Shown in pieces: positions 8,461 to 16,776 of a stretch of DNA of 40,017 bases (its first letter is position 1; each line of letters begins with the position of its first letter). This DNA is from Actinomycetes bacterium (GTDB lineage: Bacteria; Actinomycetota; Acidimicrobiia; Acidimicrobiales; Acidimicrobiaceae). The position numbers and the translations under genes were made by a program. The notes under the pieces are model-generated. The model was given only the letters and a program-made list of their open reading frames with translations, was not told the origin of the DNA and searched no databases. The stretch is taken from positions 1-40,017 of the forward strand of contig JAJZBG010000018.1 of the NCBI GenBank assembly GCA_021799035.1, written 5' to 3'.

Positions 8461-9225
8461 CTATATGACCTTTATGGACTCGAGGAATTCCACTATCTGC
8501 TGGTAGCCCTCGCCTTCGTCAACTACGACGGTGCCCGAGGCTCTCTCTTCAGCGGCCCGCACGGTAACGATCTCCTGCCCAACGCCCAAAGCACCGACAC
8601 CTAGGCCAGCTACATCAACAGTGTCAACGGGCTTGCTCTTTGCCGCCATGATCCCCTTGAAAGACGGATAGCGCGGCTCCACAACCCCTGCGGTTACGCT
8701 CACCAGGGCTGGAAGTGGACACTCCACTTCGTCATACCCCGACTCGGTTTGGCGCTGGACTTTGAGAACTCCGTTATCTATGTCGACCTTCTTGGCGAAA
8801 CTGACCGAAGGGATGTCCAAGATCTCAGCTATCTGCACCGGAACAGTTCCTGTGTATCCGTCGGTGGACTCGGTAGCAGCCATGACAAGATCAAATGGGT
8901 TGCGCCGGATTGCGGCGGCAAGCACCTTGGCAGTCGTGAGAGCATCAGAGCCAGCCAGTGCAGGATCTGAAACCAGAACCGCTTTGTCCGCTCCCATCGC
9001 CAGCGCAGTGCGAAGACCGGACACTTCGCCGTTTGGTGCCATCGAGATCAGGGTGACCTCACCACCACCGGCGCGATCAACCAGCTGCAAGGCCATTTCA
9101 ACCCCATAGCTGTCGGAGTCATCGAGAATGAGCTTCCCTTCTCTCACTAGGTTGTGAGTGCTAGGATCCAGCTTTCCAGGAACCGACTGGTCGGGAATCT
9201 GCTTTACACACACGGCTATATTCAT
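8461..9225 (-). CDS. etfB: Electron transfer flavoprotein, beta subunit
   Basis: The 254-residue protein begins MNIAVCVKQIPDQ, the typical EtfB start, and has the AMP/FAD-interface blocks DSYGVEMALQL, MAATESTDGYTGTVP and the conserved VEPRYPSFKGIMAAKSKP segment. It forms the heterodimer with EtfA, encoded just downstream. TAAGGAAA lies upstream of the ATG. The preceding 321-bp region is the probable promoter region of the etfBA operon. Confidence 0.93.
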   Translation of the reverse strand: MNIAVCVKQIPDQSVPGKLDPSTHNLVREGKLILDDSDSYGVEMALQLVDRAGGGEVTLISMAPNGEVSGLRTALAMGADKAVLVSDPALAGSDALTTAKVLAAAIRRNPFDLVMAATESTDGYTGTVPVQIAEILDIPSVSFAKKVDIDNGVLKVQRQTESGYDEVECPLPALVSVTAGVVEPRYPSFKGIMAAKSKPVDTVDVAGLGVGALGVGQEIVTVRAAEERASGTVVVDEGEGYQQIVEFLESIKVI

Positions 9226-9546
9226 TGACGATTTCCTTACCGAAGTACAAAACGCAAACTGAAATGTGAAACGTTGCGACTAGCTTACCTGAATCTCTCG
9301 ACCGGACCAAGTTCACTTGCTCCGACAAGACTCCCAACTATCACGGACTATCTGGCCGCTCCACCTGCCATCATGAGGGTGAGATCCTTTCCCCCGACCT
9401 GGCAATATCGAGGCTGGTCGCGAAATAGAACCGCACAAACTCGTAGCAGGCCTCTACTTCAACAATTTGAGGCTGTCGCACCCGCTCGAGGTGCGTTCGC
9501 AACTGGTTTCTTAATCAAGCCCAGCTTTTCCATGCTCTAGCTTGTC
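9226..9546. other. Intergenic region upstream of etfB and downstream of the pdtaS-like gene
   Basis: Both neighbours are on the minus strand. An 88-codon plus-strand frame (9274-9540) is open, but it has no ribosome binding site and its composition does not look coding. A small hairpin CGCACC-7 nt-GGTGCG lies near 9478-9496 and could end the pdtaS transcript. Otherwise nothing is seen apart from the presumed etfB promoter, which I could not place. Confidence 0.35.
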
Positions 9547-11013
9547 CTAGCCAAGAGGGATGGTGAGGACAATTTTGGCGCCATTTTCGTTTTGGATCTC
9601 CATGGTGCCTCCGAGCTGTGATACTACAATGTCGTTCACAATGAGAAGGCCGAGACTCACTGCCTTCTCCATGTCAAATCCTTCCGGAAATCCTGCACCA
9701 TTGTCGGCGACGATCATCTCAAGCAGATCATCACGCTGGTCAAGAAACACCTCAACCAGACCCGTCTCTCCACTGCTAGCGAAAGCTGCACCAAAGGCAT
9801 GGTCGATGGAGTTCTGCAAAAGTTCAGCCAACACCAGTGCCAACGGTGTTGCAACTCTCGCGTCAAGGTCGCTGGCAGACCCTGTGACTTCGATCTTCAC
9901 TGGATAATTCGGCATGATGGACTCTTCCGCAAGTTTCACAATCGCCGAGACGATTTCAGGGAATGAAACCTGGTCACCTATCTCTCTCGAAAGGATCTCG
10001 TGAACCACAGCAATGGAGCGGATCCTTCGCTCCGCCTCCTTGAGCGCGTCTTGCCCCTGCGAAGGACCAAGCCGGCGGGCCTGAAGGCGAAGGAGTGACG
10101 AGATGGTCTGAAGGTTGTTCTTGACGCGGTGATGGACCTCCCTGATCGTGGCGTCCTTGCTTAGCAGCATTCGATCACGGCGCCGAAGTTCGGATATGTC
10201 TCTCATCAGCACCAGGGCCCCTGTCACTTCACCTTCGTCAAGGAGCGGTATGGCATGCATCATTAGCGTTACGTCGGCACGGTGCTCGATCTCTTCTATT
10301 ACGGGCCTATGAGTTGCGTATGCCCGGTCAGGAGCGGAGAACTGAAGCCCGGAATGCCCAAAAAGGTCGCCTTTCTTGATCAGATGCAGTCCAAGCCGAT
10401 GCAGGGCACTCGCCGCATTGGGCGACATAAATACGATCCGCTTTTCAGCATCAAGCACGAGTACACCGTCACCGACCCTCGGAGCTTCCTCGATATCGGT
10501 GCCCTCGAAAGGGAACTCTCCATCAGAGATCATTTTGGCAAACTGTTCGAAAAGGCGGATATAGGTTCGTTCAAGCTCGCCATGAACAAGCCGGGCACTA
10601 GTGATGTGCCGCCTGTCGATGATCGCGATTACCCTACCTGCCCGGCGGACCGGGATGCACTGAGAGACTATCCACTCCCCTCCGTCAGGGCTGATAGACT
10701 CCCTGAACACCAGCATCTCAGATTGGAAGCCTTGCGCTACAAGGGAAACCTCCTCTGGACTTCCATTGGTTCCAACAAGATCATCAGGAATAGATGTCTG
10801 AGCGGTCGCTGGCCTGACTTGCGCAAGAATCACGAATTCGGGAACTGCGGAGCCATCATCAGTTGGCTCGCTGTGGCGCAGCGGAGCATATAGAACGAGG
10901 TCCGAGAAACACAAATCAGCCAGCATTCCCCACGAGCTAGTGAGACGCTGCAAATGATCGATGTCGGTGTCGTCTAAGTTTGCCTTCTTGGCGAGCAGGC
11001 TAAAGGTTGACAT
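9547..11013 (-). CDS. pdtaS: PdtaS-like cytosolic sensor histidine kinase
   Basis: The 488-residue kinase has an N-terminal GAF-like sensor region (residues about 1-165), a PAS-like domain (about 180-280), a HisKA_2 dimerisation block with phosphoacceptor in REVHHRVKNNLQ (His294/295), and an HATPase domain with the N-box ELLQNSIDHAFG and G-box DNGAGFP. There are no membrane segments. This architecture is that of mycobacterial PdtaS (Rv3220c), whose partner PdtaR is an ANTAR RNA-binding regulator. No response regulator is encoded nearby, so the partner must be elsewhere. It lies 46 bp after the PHP phosphatase gene on the same strand, at the end of a gene run starting at mrp or DUF3107. Confidence 0.88.
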   Translation of the reverse strand: MSTFSLLAKKANLDDTDIDHLQRLTSSWGMLADLCFSDLVLYAPLRHSEPTDDGSAVPEFVILAQVRPATAQTSIPDDLVGTNGSPEEVSLVAQGFQSEMLVFRESISPDGGEWIVSQCIPVRRAGRVIAIIDRRHITSARLVHGELERTYIRLFEQFAKMISDGEFPFEGTDIEEAPRVGDGVLVLDAEKRIVFMSPNAASALHRLGLHLIKKGDLFGHSGLQFSAPDRAYATHRPVIEEIEHRADVTLMMHAIPLLDEGEVTGALVLMRDISELRRRDRMLLSKDATIREVHHRVKNNLQTISSLLRLQARRLGPSQGQDALKEAERRIRSIAVVHEILSREIGDQVSFPEIVSAIVKLAEESIMPNYPVKIEVTGSASDLDARVATPLALVLAELLQNSIDHAFGAAFASSGETGLVEVFLDQRDDLLEMIVADNGAGFPEGFDMEKAVSLGLLIVNDIVVSQLGGTMEIQNENGAKIVLTIPLG

Positions 11014-11059
11014 TCTCCCACCGAGCTCTCATTATCTCTCTCCGTACGTCCTCCGACAG

Positions 11060-11926
11060 CTAGATCGCAACGTCATATGCCTTCCGATCCCTGAAGCCAC
11101 GGAGCGAGTGGTAACCGGCTGAAACAACGTACGACTTAACCTCATCAGCCTTGAAGGCAACATCCGCCAAGCCATGAGCGTCGGAGGCAGTGGTGATTGG
11201 AACACCGTACTCAAAGAACTTCCTTAGTAGATAAGGAGCTGGATATGCCTCTCCAACAGGCTTGCGCCATCCCGCCGAAGAGACCTCGGCCGCAATGCCG
11301 GAATCTCGCGCGCCTTCAGCCATGCGATCGTAAAACTCTGCTGGAGTTGCCGGAAAATGGCCTGCAACCTTGATCAGATCAGGATGGGCCAGAACGTCCA
11401 CCGTCCCAGAATCGGCGAGTTCCTCAAGAGCCTCCGTGTAGCTTTTCCATGCGTTCTCAATACCAAATTCGTCCCACTCCGCCATGATCACCGGGTCCGA
11501 AACATGATCGAACGGCCAAGCACCCAGCCAATGAACAGATCCAAGAAGCACGTCGAAAGGATACCCCGCCAGGAATTCAGAGACTTCATGCATCCTCCCA
11601 GGGTAATAATCAACCTCCATACCTATGATCACCGGGAATCCCGCTGCCTTCGCCTCAAGTGCAACTTCAACATAGGTGTCAAGGTCAGCCTGGGCGTGCT
11701 CCGCCCAATACTCCTCCATGATTGCCCTGACAGGAGTGTCCGGGTATTGCTTGAAAAACCCGCCTAAGAAGCGGTCCACCTGGACGAAACGAAAGAGGTG
11801 CTCGGTTATCGCGATCTCGTCGACGCCATTCTCTTGAGCCAGCTCGCAGTACTCGTGAAGCTGGTCCAACGTTGGCGTCTTGTCGCGCTGCCCATGCGGC
11901 CATAAATGAAGATGATAATCAAGCAC
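11060..11926 (-). CDS. PHP-family phosphatase (histidinol-phosphatase HisK type)
   Basis: The 288-residue PHP-fold protein has metal-binding motifs in order: DYHLHLWPHG, ITEHLFRF, GMEVDYYPG, GSVHWLG, LAHPDLIK and SDAHGL. These fit the histidinol-phosphatase branch of the PHP superfamily, the second-last enzyme of histidine synthesis. No other his gene is adjacent, so another phosphoester substrate is possible. The start is GTG at 11926, two bases after the stop of the upstream ArsA-family gene, which suggests coupled translation. The N-terminal DYHLHLW block begins at residue 3, so this start is well fixed. Confidence 0.82.
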   Translation of the reverse strand: MLDYHLHLWPHGQRDKTPTLDQLHEYCELAQENGVDEIAITEHLFRFVQVDRFLGGFFKQYPDTPVRAIMEEYWAEHAQADLDTYVEVALEAKAAGFPVIIGMEVDYYPGRMHEVSEFLAGYPFDVLLGSVHWLGAWPFDHVSDPVIMAEWDEFGIENAWKSYTEALEELADSGTVDVLAHPDLIKVAGHFPATPAEFYDRMAEGARDSGIAAEVSSAGWRKPVGEAYPAPYLLRKFFEYGVPITTASDAHGLADVAFKADEVKSYVVSAGYHSLRGFRDRKAYDVAI

Positions 11927-11928
11927 GA

Positions 11929-13140
11929 TTACATCGTAGGGGCTTCAGCACCGCTTGCAAGATAACCTGCAACCTTCCCGAGAGAAATCAGATCCGATAC
12001 GTCGAAATTCAAGTGGGGAACCAGCGTGACGAGTTCTTCGTCGATTGGGAGTTTGGCAATCTCGTCCGCCTCATCGATGGAGACGCCAGAGAAGTTTAGA
12101 AAGCTATCGGCAACCTCAAGCAGCACGCGTTCAGCAAGAGCTTCAAGGCGAGCCTGGGAGTACTCGCTCTCCTTGATAAATTGCAGAGACGATCCTTTCT
12201 GGAGAAACTCCTTGGCAAATTTCTCGTAGGCGTCCTGAAGCTTGTGGGCTAGCAAGATTGCAGCCGGGTCACGAAAATATGCCGGCAACGCTCTGTTGAC
12301 AACCATCTGGCCAAGACTCAGGTGCCTTGCTTCAAGCGCCGAGACAAAGTATTCCGCCTCCGTCATTGGGACAGACTCTGGTGAGGCTACAACAACAAAC
12401 GACGTCGAGGAATTTTCAAGAATTCCTGCTACCGACTTGGCGCGCTCCACGAACCCGGCATACATTGACTCGAAAAGCAAAAAGAACTCCGCCACGTCAG
12501 AGAGGAACTGGGCACCAAGAATTTTGTCTGCAACCTGGTAAAAAGGCCTGAACATCCCCATGAGAAGCCGATTTCTTGCCGGTATTGTCAGCCATTTGAG
12601 CAGCCTGGACGAGAAGAAGTCTGCCATCTTGCTGGGCGCATCCAGAAAATCAATCGCATGTCGTGATGGCGGGGTGTCGACAACTATGAGATCGTATTGT
12701 TCAGATCTATACAGTTCGTAGAGGGTCTCCATAGCGATGTAATCATGGCTTTGAACGAAACGGGACGAGATGTTCTTGTAAATGGGGTTCGATAAGATTT
12801 TCTGCCTGGTGACGGCATCAGGGGCATGGCGGTTCACAAGCTCGTCCCAAGAGCTCTTCGCATCAAGCATCGCTACGTATAACTTGCCTTCAACCTTGTG
12901 GCCGACCGCTTTATCCAATTCTGCAGAAGAGACGCGAGATCCCTTGGAACTGAGGCCTACAAGCCCGAGGGAATCGGCCAGCCGTTTGGCGGGATCCACC
13001 GTGATGACGAGAACCTTCTTAGCAGAAAGATCCGCCGCAGCAAGACCAAGAGCTGCGGCGACGGTCGTCTTGCCTACACCGCCAGGGCCTGCAACGATTA
13101 TGATCTTCGACTCATCGATTAGAGCCTCTAGTCCCGCCAT
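11929..13140 (-). CDS. ArsA/Get3-family ATPase, subunit with variant P-loop
   Basis: The protein has about 403 residues with a P-loop GPGGVGKT (about 18-25), a switch-like VITVDPAKRLADSLG segment and a VVDTPPSRHAIDFLDAP Walker-B region. The usual deviant Walker A of this family starts with a signature lysine (GKGGVGK); here that position is proline. Its neighbour keeps the lysine, so the two probably form an asymmetric heterodimer, like the mycobacterial Rv3679/Rv3680 pair. A long C-terminal extension beyond the ATPase core is present. An ATG at 13140 is chosen; a GTG at 13155 is the alternative. The start overlaps the end of the upstream ATPase gene. The arsenite metal-site cysteines of true ArsA are not evident, so arsenite export is unlikely. 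Confidence 0.85.
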   Translation of the reverse strand: MAGLEALIDESKIIIVAGPGGVGKTTVAAALGLAAADLSAKKVLVITVDPAKRLADSLGLVGLSSKGSRVSSAELDKAVGHKVEGKLYVAMLDAKSSWDELVNRHAPDAVTRQKILSNPIYKNISSRFVQSHDYIAMETLYELYRSEQYDLIVVDTPPSRHAIDFLDAPSKMADFFSSRLLKWLTIPARNRLLMGMFRPFYQVADKILGAQFLSDVAEFFLLFESMYAGFVERAKSVAGILENSSTSFVVVASPESVPMTEAEYFVSALEARHLSLGQMVVNRALPAYFRDPAAILLAHKLQDAYEKFAKEFLQKGSSLQFIKESEYSQARLEALAERVLLEVADSFLNFSGVSIDEADEIAKLPIDEELVTLVPHLNFDVSDLISLGKVAGYLASGAEAPTM

Positions 13141-14108
13141 AGAAGTTCGTCCCACTCTGCTGAAAGTGCTTCGCTCAAAGCTCTGACGAGTTTCATTCCG
13201 GTGCCGACCCCGAACATCAGCGGCAGAAGAGCCACAGGCGTGTCACCTGCACTGCTCATAAGCCGCTCAACGTAGGGAGCGGCACAACGACGCATGTCCA
13301 GTGCAGCATTGGACCCCTTCAAGAGGGTGCCGATGTCACCAGCCACTACTTTGTCAAGAACTTTGCTTGCCTTGGGATCCTGAAGTGAGGTGAAAAACTC
13401 TTCTTCTGACCGAGAAAAGAGCTCGGGCATTACCTTGTTCACGATCAGGGCACCGAGGTGTACTTCGGTTTCAACATCTATCCGCCCAGCCAGCTCGAGT
13501 GCCTCGTTTATAGGCGTCTCTGCTGGAGTGGCCACCACAATAACGGAGGTCTGCGCCTCATCGTAAAGAATGTCCTCCATCCAGGCAACCTGGTCCTTGA
13601 CCATACCAAGCCTGACAAGCTCAGATATGCCCTTTGGCGATGCAAGCTGGGACACTATATGCCCGGTAGACGTTGCGTCCACGAGAATCAGATCGTACTT
13701 TGCTTCTTTGACCTCATAGCAGAGCTTGCCCACCACCAGTATCTCTTGAACTCCAGGTGCAGCATTGGCGACGAAATCGAACGTCTTTGCCAATGGCCCC
13801 AGCTTTGCCACCACGGGTAAGCGCAGATAGATTCGCAAGTACTCCCGGAGAGCCTCCTCGGTATTCATCGACATCAACCAGAGATTCTCCCGAATCTCGG
13901 TGGCCTCAAATCCACTGGGCTCACAGTCGAGAAGGCGGGCCACATCCCCTTTGGCGTCTACCTCGCAAATGAGAGTGCGCTTTCCAGCCTTTGAAGCCAG
14001 GAGTCCTAAAGCTGCAGTAACTGAAGACTTTCCAACTCCTCCCTTGCCTGTGACGAACACCAGAGACCGGTCGAGCAAGCCATCAGATTGAGATCTAGAG
14101 CGGGGCAC
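13128..14108 (-). CDS. ArsA/Get3-family ATPase, subunit with canonical P-loop
   Basis: The 326-residue ATPase has a canonical deviant Walker A, GKGGVGKSS (21-29), an EVDAKGDVARLL segment and a LILVDATSTGHIVSQL Walker-B region. Family members in eukaryotes target tail-anchored membrane proteins; the actinobacterial pair has no firmly fixed job. A GTG start at 14108 is supported by GGAGAG a few bases upstream. It begins nine bases after DUF3107 ends and overlaps the next ATPase gene by about 13 bp, so the two subunits are likely made in equal amounts. Confidence 0.87.
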   Translation of the reverse strand: MPRSRSQSDGLLDRSLVFVTGKGGVGKSSVTAALGLLASKAGKRTLICEVDAKGDVARLLDCEPSGFEATEIRENLWLMSMNTEEALREYLRIYLRLPVVAKLGPLAKTFDFVANAAPGVQEILVVGKLCYEVKEAKYDLILVDATSTGHIVSQLASPKGISELVRLGMVKDQVAWMEDILYDEAQTSVIVVATPAETPINEALELAGRIDVETEVHLGALIVNKVMPELFSRSEEEFFTSLQDPKASKVLDKVVAGDIGTLLKGSNAALDMRRCAAPYVERLMSSAGDTPVALLPLMFGVGTGMKLVRALSEALSAEWDELLWRD

Positions 14109-14117
14109 AGCACTCTC

Positions 14118-14354
14118 CTACGGCGCGCCGAAACCTACACGTCGTTCTTCCTTGGTGGCACCGACTTCGACATAGGAAAGCTTCGACGCAAACACTCCCA
14201 ACTTGTGACCCTTTTTGTCGGCAATCCAAATTATTGACGAACCAGATGAGATCGAGGCCTCCAACGAGGCGATGAATTCATCTTGCGTTGTGCCTTCCGG
14301 CAATTCGAGATCGATCTCTCGTGGCGAATCTGAGATGCCAATACGAATGTCCAC
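14118..14354 (-). CDS. DUF3107 family protein
   Basis: The small acidic protein of 78 residues matches the actinobacterial DUF3107 family: an MDIRIGISDSPREIDLEL start, a central DEFIASLEASISSG helix, and the IADKKGHKLGVFASKLSYVEVG block ending RRVGFG. The function is unknown. It starts at GTG with GGAGG eight bases upstream. It leads directly into the ArsA-family pair, nine bases apart, a stronger link than in mycobacteria, where the DUF3107 gene (Rv3208A) lies away from the ArsA pair. Confidence 0.85.
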   Translation of the reverse strand: MDIRIGISDSPREIDLELPEGTTQDEFIASLEASISSGSSIIWIADKKGHKLGVFASKLSYVEVGATKEERRVGFGAP

Positions 14355-14681
14355 TATCTGCCTCCGCTACAGTAACTTGAACCCAAGCCTAACGGAAATC
14401 TGCGTCAATTCGTAGATAGCTGAAAGTTTCGCGTGATTCCGCGTCCATCGTCGACCCGGCATCATCACTGGGCGCTGGAACCAGCAGTACTTGGCAAAGT
14501 GAGGCAAATATGATCCCCATTTGGATGGCTGCACCCACGCACTTAGCGCAAGGCAGGACAGAAGATGGCGCCTTAGGCCTTTTCAAAACGGCCGCCTGCT
14601 CAATGCCACTTAGATCTAAGACCCCGGGGCCATTTCCGTCGCTATCCACTCAAGCCACACCGAGTTTCGCAGCGACAGCCG
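14355..14681 (-). other. Gap between mrp and DUF3107 with a doubtful 86-codon frame
   Basis: This 327-base stretch may be the promoter region of the DUF3107-ArsA run. A minus-strand frame 14389-14649 (GTG start, 86 residues) has a CAKC pair followed by a hydrophobic patch, but it has no ribosome binding site and I recognise no family. I treat it as unproven coding sequence. Confidence 0.3.
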
Positions 14682-15830
14682 TCAGCCCTTCACCTTGAGC
14701 TCAGATCGATATACCCGAGCCGGACCGAGAGCTTCCACCGCCGAGGCTAGCGCATCGTATGCCTTTGCAATGTCAGAGTCCGGTTCAGCCGCGGTGATTG
14801 GAACCCCGTCATCGCCTCCAACTCGAATGTCAGGAGTCAACGGAATCTGAGCGAGCAACGGAACTCCAAGGTCGTCAGCTAGCACCTTTCCTCCCCCCTC
14901 TCCGAAGAGAAGGTACTTCTTCCCGTCATCTCCGACGAACCAAGACATGTTCTCGATCACTCCTCGAAGAGGCAGCTTCAACTGCTTAGCTGCATACGCG
15001 CTGCGCTGAGCGACCCGCTGAGCCGCCGGCTGGGGAGTGGTTACGACCAGTATCTCCGACTTTGGCAGGTACTGCCCCATTGAAAGCGCAACGTCTCCGG
15101 TGCCGGGAGGCATGTCCAGAAGAAGGAAATCCAGATCACCCCAGTAGACATCCACCAGAAACTGTTCGAGTGCCTTGTGTAGCATTGGACCTCTCCAGAT
15201 AACCGGTGTCTCGTCTGACACGAAGAACCCTACCGAGATGCACCTGACCCCATAAGCGACCGGTGGAAGCATCAAATCGTCGATCAACAGCGGATTTCGC
15301 GATATTCCCAGCATCTTGGGAACAGAAAACCCGTAGACATCGGCATCCAGAATCCCGACTTCGTAACCCTTCTTTGCAAGGGCGATTGCAAGATTGACTG
15401 TGGTTGAAGATTTTCCAACTCCACCTTTTCCGGACGAGATTCCCAGCACCCTGGTCTTGGAGCCTGCTTCCATGAACTGGTTGGGTCGACCTTGCTCATG
15501 GCCGATAGGGTTTGCAATCGAACGGGCCTCTGCATCAGTCGGAGGCTGTATCAGATTACGAAGACGCTTTATCTCCTGTTCGGAAAGTCCTCTCAACTCA
15601 ACATCCACCTTGTTTGCAAGGTTTGCCTGAACAAGCGCGGGAAGCACTGCAGACTTCAATGCATCTTCATAAGGCAACGGATCCGCAATCACGCCAATCG
15701 GTACCACCACTTTGCTGCCCCAAGCATTTATGGGCTCACCCACCAGCCCTAGCTCCACTAATGGCTTCCTGATCTCAGGTTCCAACACGCCCCTAAGGGC
15801 TTCTTCCACTTGCTCTTTACTGACTGCCAC
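14682..15830 (-). CDS. mrp: Mrp/NBP35-family Fe-S cluster carrier ATPase
   Basis: The 382-residue protein has an N-terminal DUF59 domain (about 1-95) and a P-loop ATPase domain with GKGGVGKSS (134-142), ILDADVYGFSVPKMLG and LLLDMPPGTGD. Mrp/ApbC proteins carry or load Fe-S clusters in the cytoplasm. Most family members hold a bridging cluster by a CxxC after ENMS; here that place reads ENMSWFVGDDGKKY with no cysteines, as in other actinobacterial Mrp proteins. The GTG start has GGAGGT seven bases upstream. It is divergent from a SufR-like regulator gene across 88 bp. Confidence 0.88.
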   Translation of the reverse strand: MAVSKEQVEEALRGVLEPEIRKPLVELGLVGEPINAWGSKVVVPIGVIADPLPYEDALKSAVLPALVQANLANKVDVELRGLSEQEIKRLRNLIQPPTDAEARSIANPIGHEQGRPNQFMEAGSKTRVLGISSGKGGVGKSSTTVNLAIALAKKGYEVGILDADVYGFSVPKMLGISRNPLLIDDLMLPPVAYGVRCISVGFFVSDETPVIWRGPMLHKALEQFLVDVYWGDLDFLLLDMPPGTGDVALSMGQYLPKSEILVVTTPQPAAQRVAQRSAYAAKQLKLPLRGVIENMSWFVGDDGKKYLLFGEGGGKVLADDLGVPLLAQIPLTPDIRVGGDDGVPITAAEPDSDIAKAYDALASAVEALGPARVYRSELKVKG

Positions 15831-15903
15831 GACGTACCTCCGACCGGCCTAGGGAACCTGTTTGCTGCGAAAGACCTAATGCCTGATTAAATTCTCCTAC
15901 CGC

Positions 15904-15918
15904 TATAGAATAAATGTT
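15904..15918 (+). promoter_or_regulatory. Candidate -10 element for a leaderless regulator transcript
   Basis: TATAGAAT begins 15 bases before the regulator's ATG and there is no ribosome binding site between them. This spacing fits transcription starting at or very near the start codon. A matching -35 element is not clear, so this is tentative. Confidence 0.4.
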
Positions 15919-16746
15919 ATGCGGGAAAGTAGATCTGTGACAACTTCTGACGACTCAAGTCAAGATATTGGTACTGAATACGCCGATATCTTGGCTCCGC
16001 AGTCCACTGAAGGGAATCTTCACGAAATTCTGCCTACCGCTACGCACAACCTCTCAGACGACCAGTTTTCCACGACAATTGCAGAGATCGTATCTGCCTT
16101 CGGAGACCCGACAAGACGGAGCATATACTTGTTCACCCGGGAGTCCAACGGAGTCACCGCATCAGAGGTGGCTGCCAGGTTCGGTCTGCACCCTAACGTG
16201 GCAAGGCACCACCTGGACAAACTGGTGGCCGGTGGATATCTGGATGTGTTTGTAGATCGAAAGCTGACTAGCGGAGCGGGCCGACCCTCGAAAAAGTACA
16301 AGGGGTCGAAATTCCAGAGCTCCGTAGAGACAAGTTCTCATAGTGATGACCTCCTCTCCTTCTTGCTGACAGCTGCGCTAGAAAGGTTGAGCGAGGACGA
16401 GATAGAGTGCATGGCCAACGAGGTCGGTGAAAAATATGGCCGGTTGCTCGCCTCTGAAATGAAGCCTTTGGAGAGCCAGCTATCGCTCCATCAGGCCATG
16501 AGAGCGATAGCAGATGCTTTGACGGCACACGGATTTGCTGCGAGGTCAGAACAGTCGCCATCAAGCCGTGATACGGTCGTTGCGGAATGCTGCCCCTTCG
16601 GCTCTGTTGCCACCTCTCACCCTGTGCTTTGTGCCGTTGACAGGGGCATTGTGAGAGGTATGCTTACAACTCTTTACGGTGGGCCGGTACCCATCAAGAT
16701 GTCGTCAAGGGCCCGTGGCGACAAGAGCTGCGCGGTTTCCGTTTAG
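15919..16746 (+). CDS. SufR-like helix-turn-helix transcriptional regulator
   Basis: The 275-residue protein has a winged helix-turn-helix domain (about 55-130) with FGDPTRRSIYLFTRE, a recognition helix in GLHPNVARHHLDKL and a wing GAGRPSKKYKG. The C-terminus holds a cysteine cluster: Cys224, Cys225, His234, Cys238 and Cys271, with CCPFGS and HPVLCAVDRGIVRGML. The layout matches SufR-type repressors that bind an Fe-S cluster and control Fe-S assembly genes. Being divergent from mrp supports control of mrp and itself. The first 45 residues are poorly ordered and specific to this protein. A general DeoR/ArsR-type regulator is the alternative. Confidence 0.75.
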   Translation: MRESRSVTTSDDSSQDIGTEYADILAPQSTEGNLHEILPTATHNLSDDQFSTTIAEIVSAFGDPTRRSIYLFTRESNGVTASEVAARFGLHPNVARHHLDKLVAGGYLDVFVDRKLTSGAGRPSKKYKGSKFQSSVETSSHSDDLLSFLLTAALERLSEDEIECMANEVGEKYGRLLASEMKPLESQLSLHQAMRAIADALTAHGFAARSEQSPSSRDTVVAECCPFGSVATSHPVLCAVDRGIVRGMLTTLYGGPVPIKMSSRARGDKSCAVSV

Positions 16747-16776
16747 CCGCAGACATTGGAGGACAGCTCCAACGTA

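Noticed and set aside
9274-9540. An 88-codon plus-strand frame between etfB and pdtaS
   Set aside because: No ribosome binding site, unusual composition and no recognisable motif; the stretch is expected to hold the etfBA promoter.
10282-10893. A 203-codon plus-strand open frame inside the pdtaS-like gene
   Set aside because: It is fully antisense to a well-conserved kinase, has no ribosome binding site and resembles no protein family.
11929-14108. Arsenite efflux system
   Set aside because: The ArsA-like ATPases lack clear metal-binding cysteines and no ArsB, ArsC or arsenic regulator is nearby.
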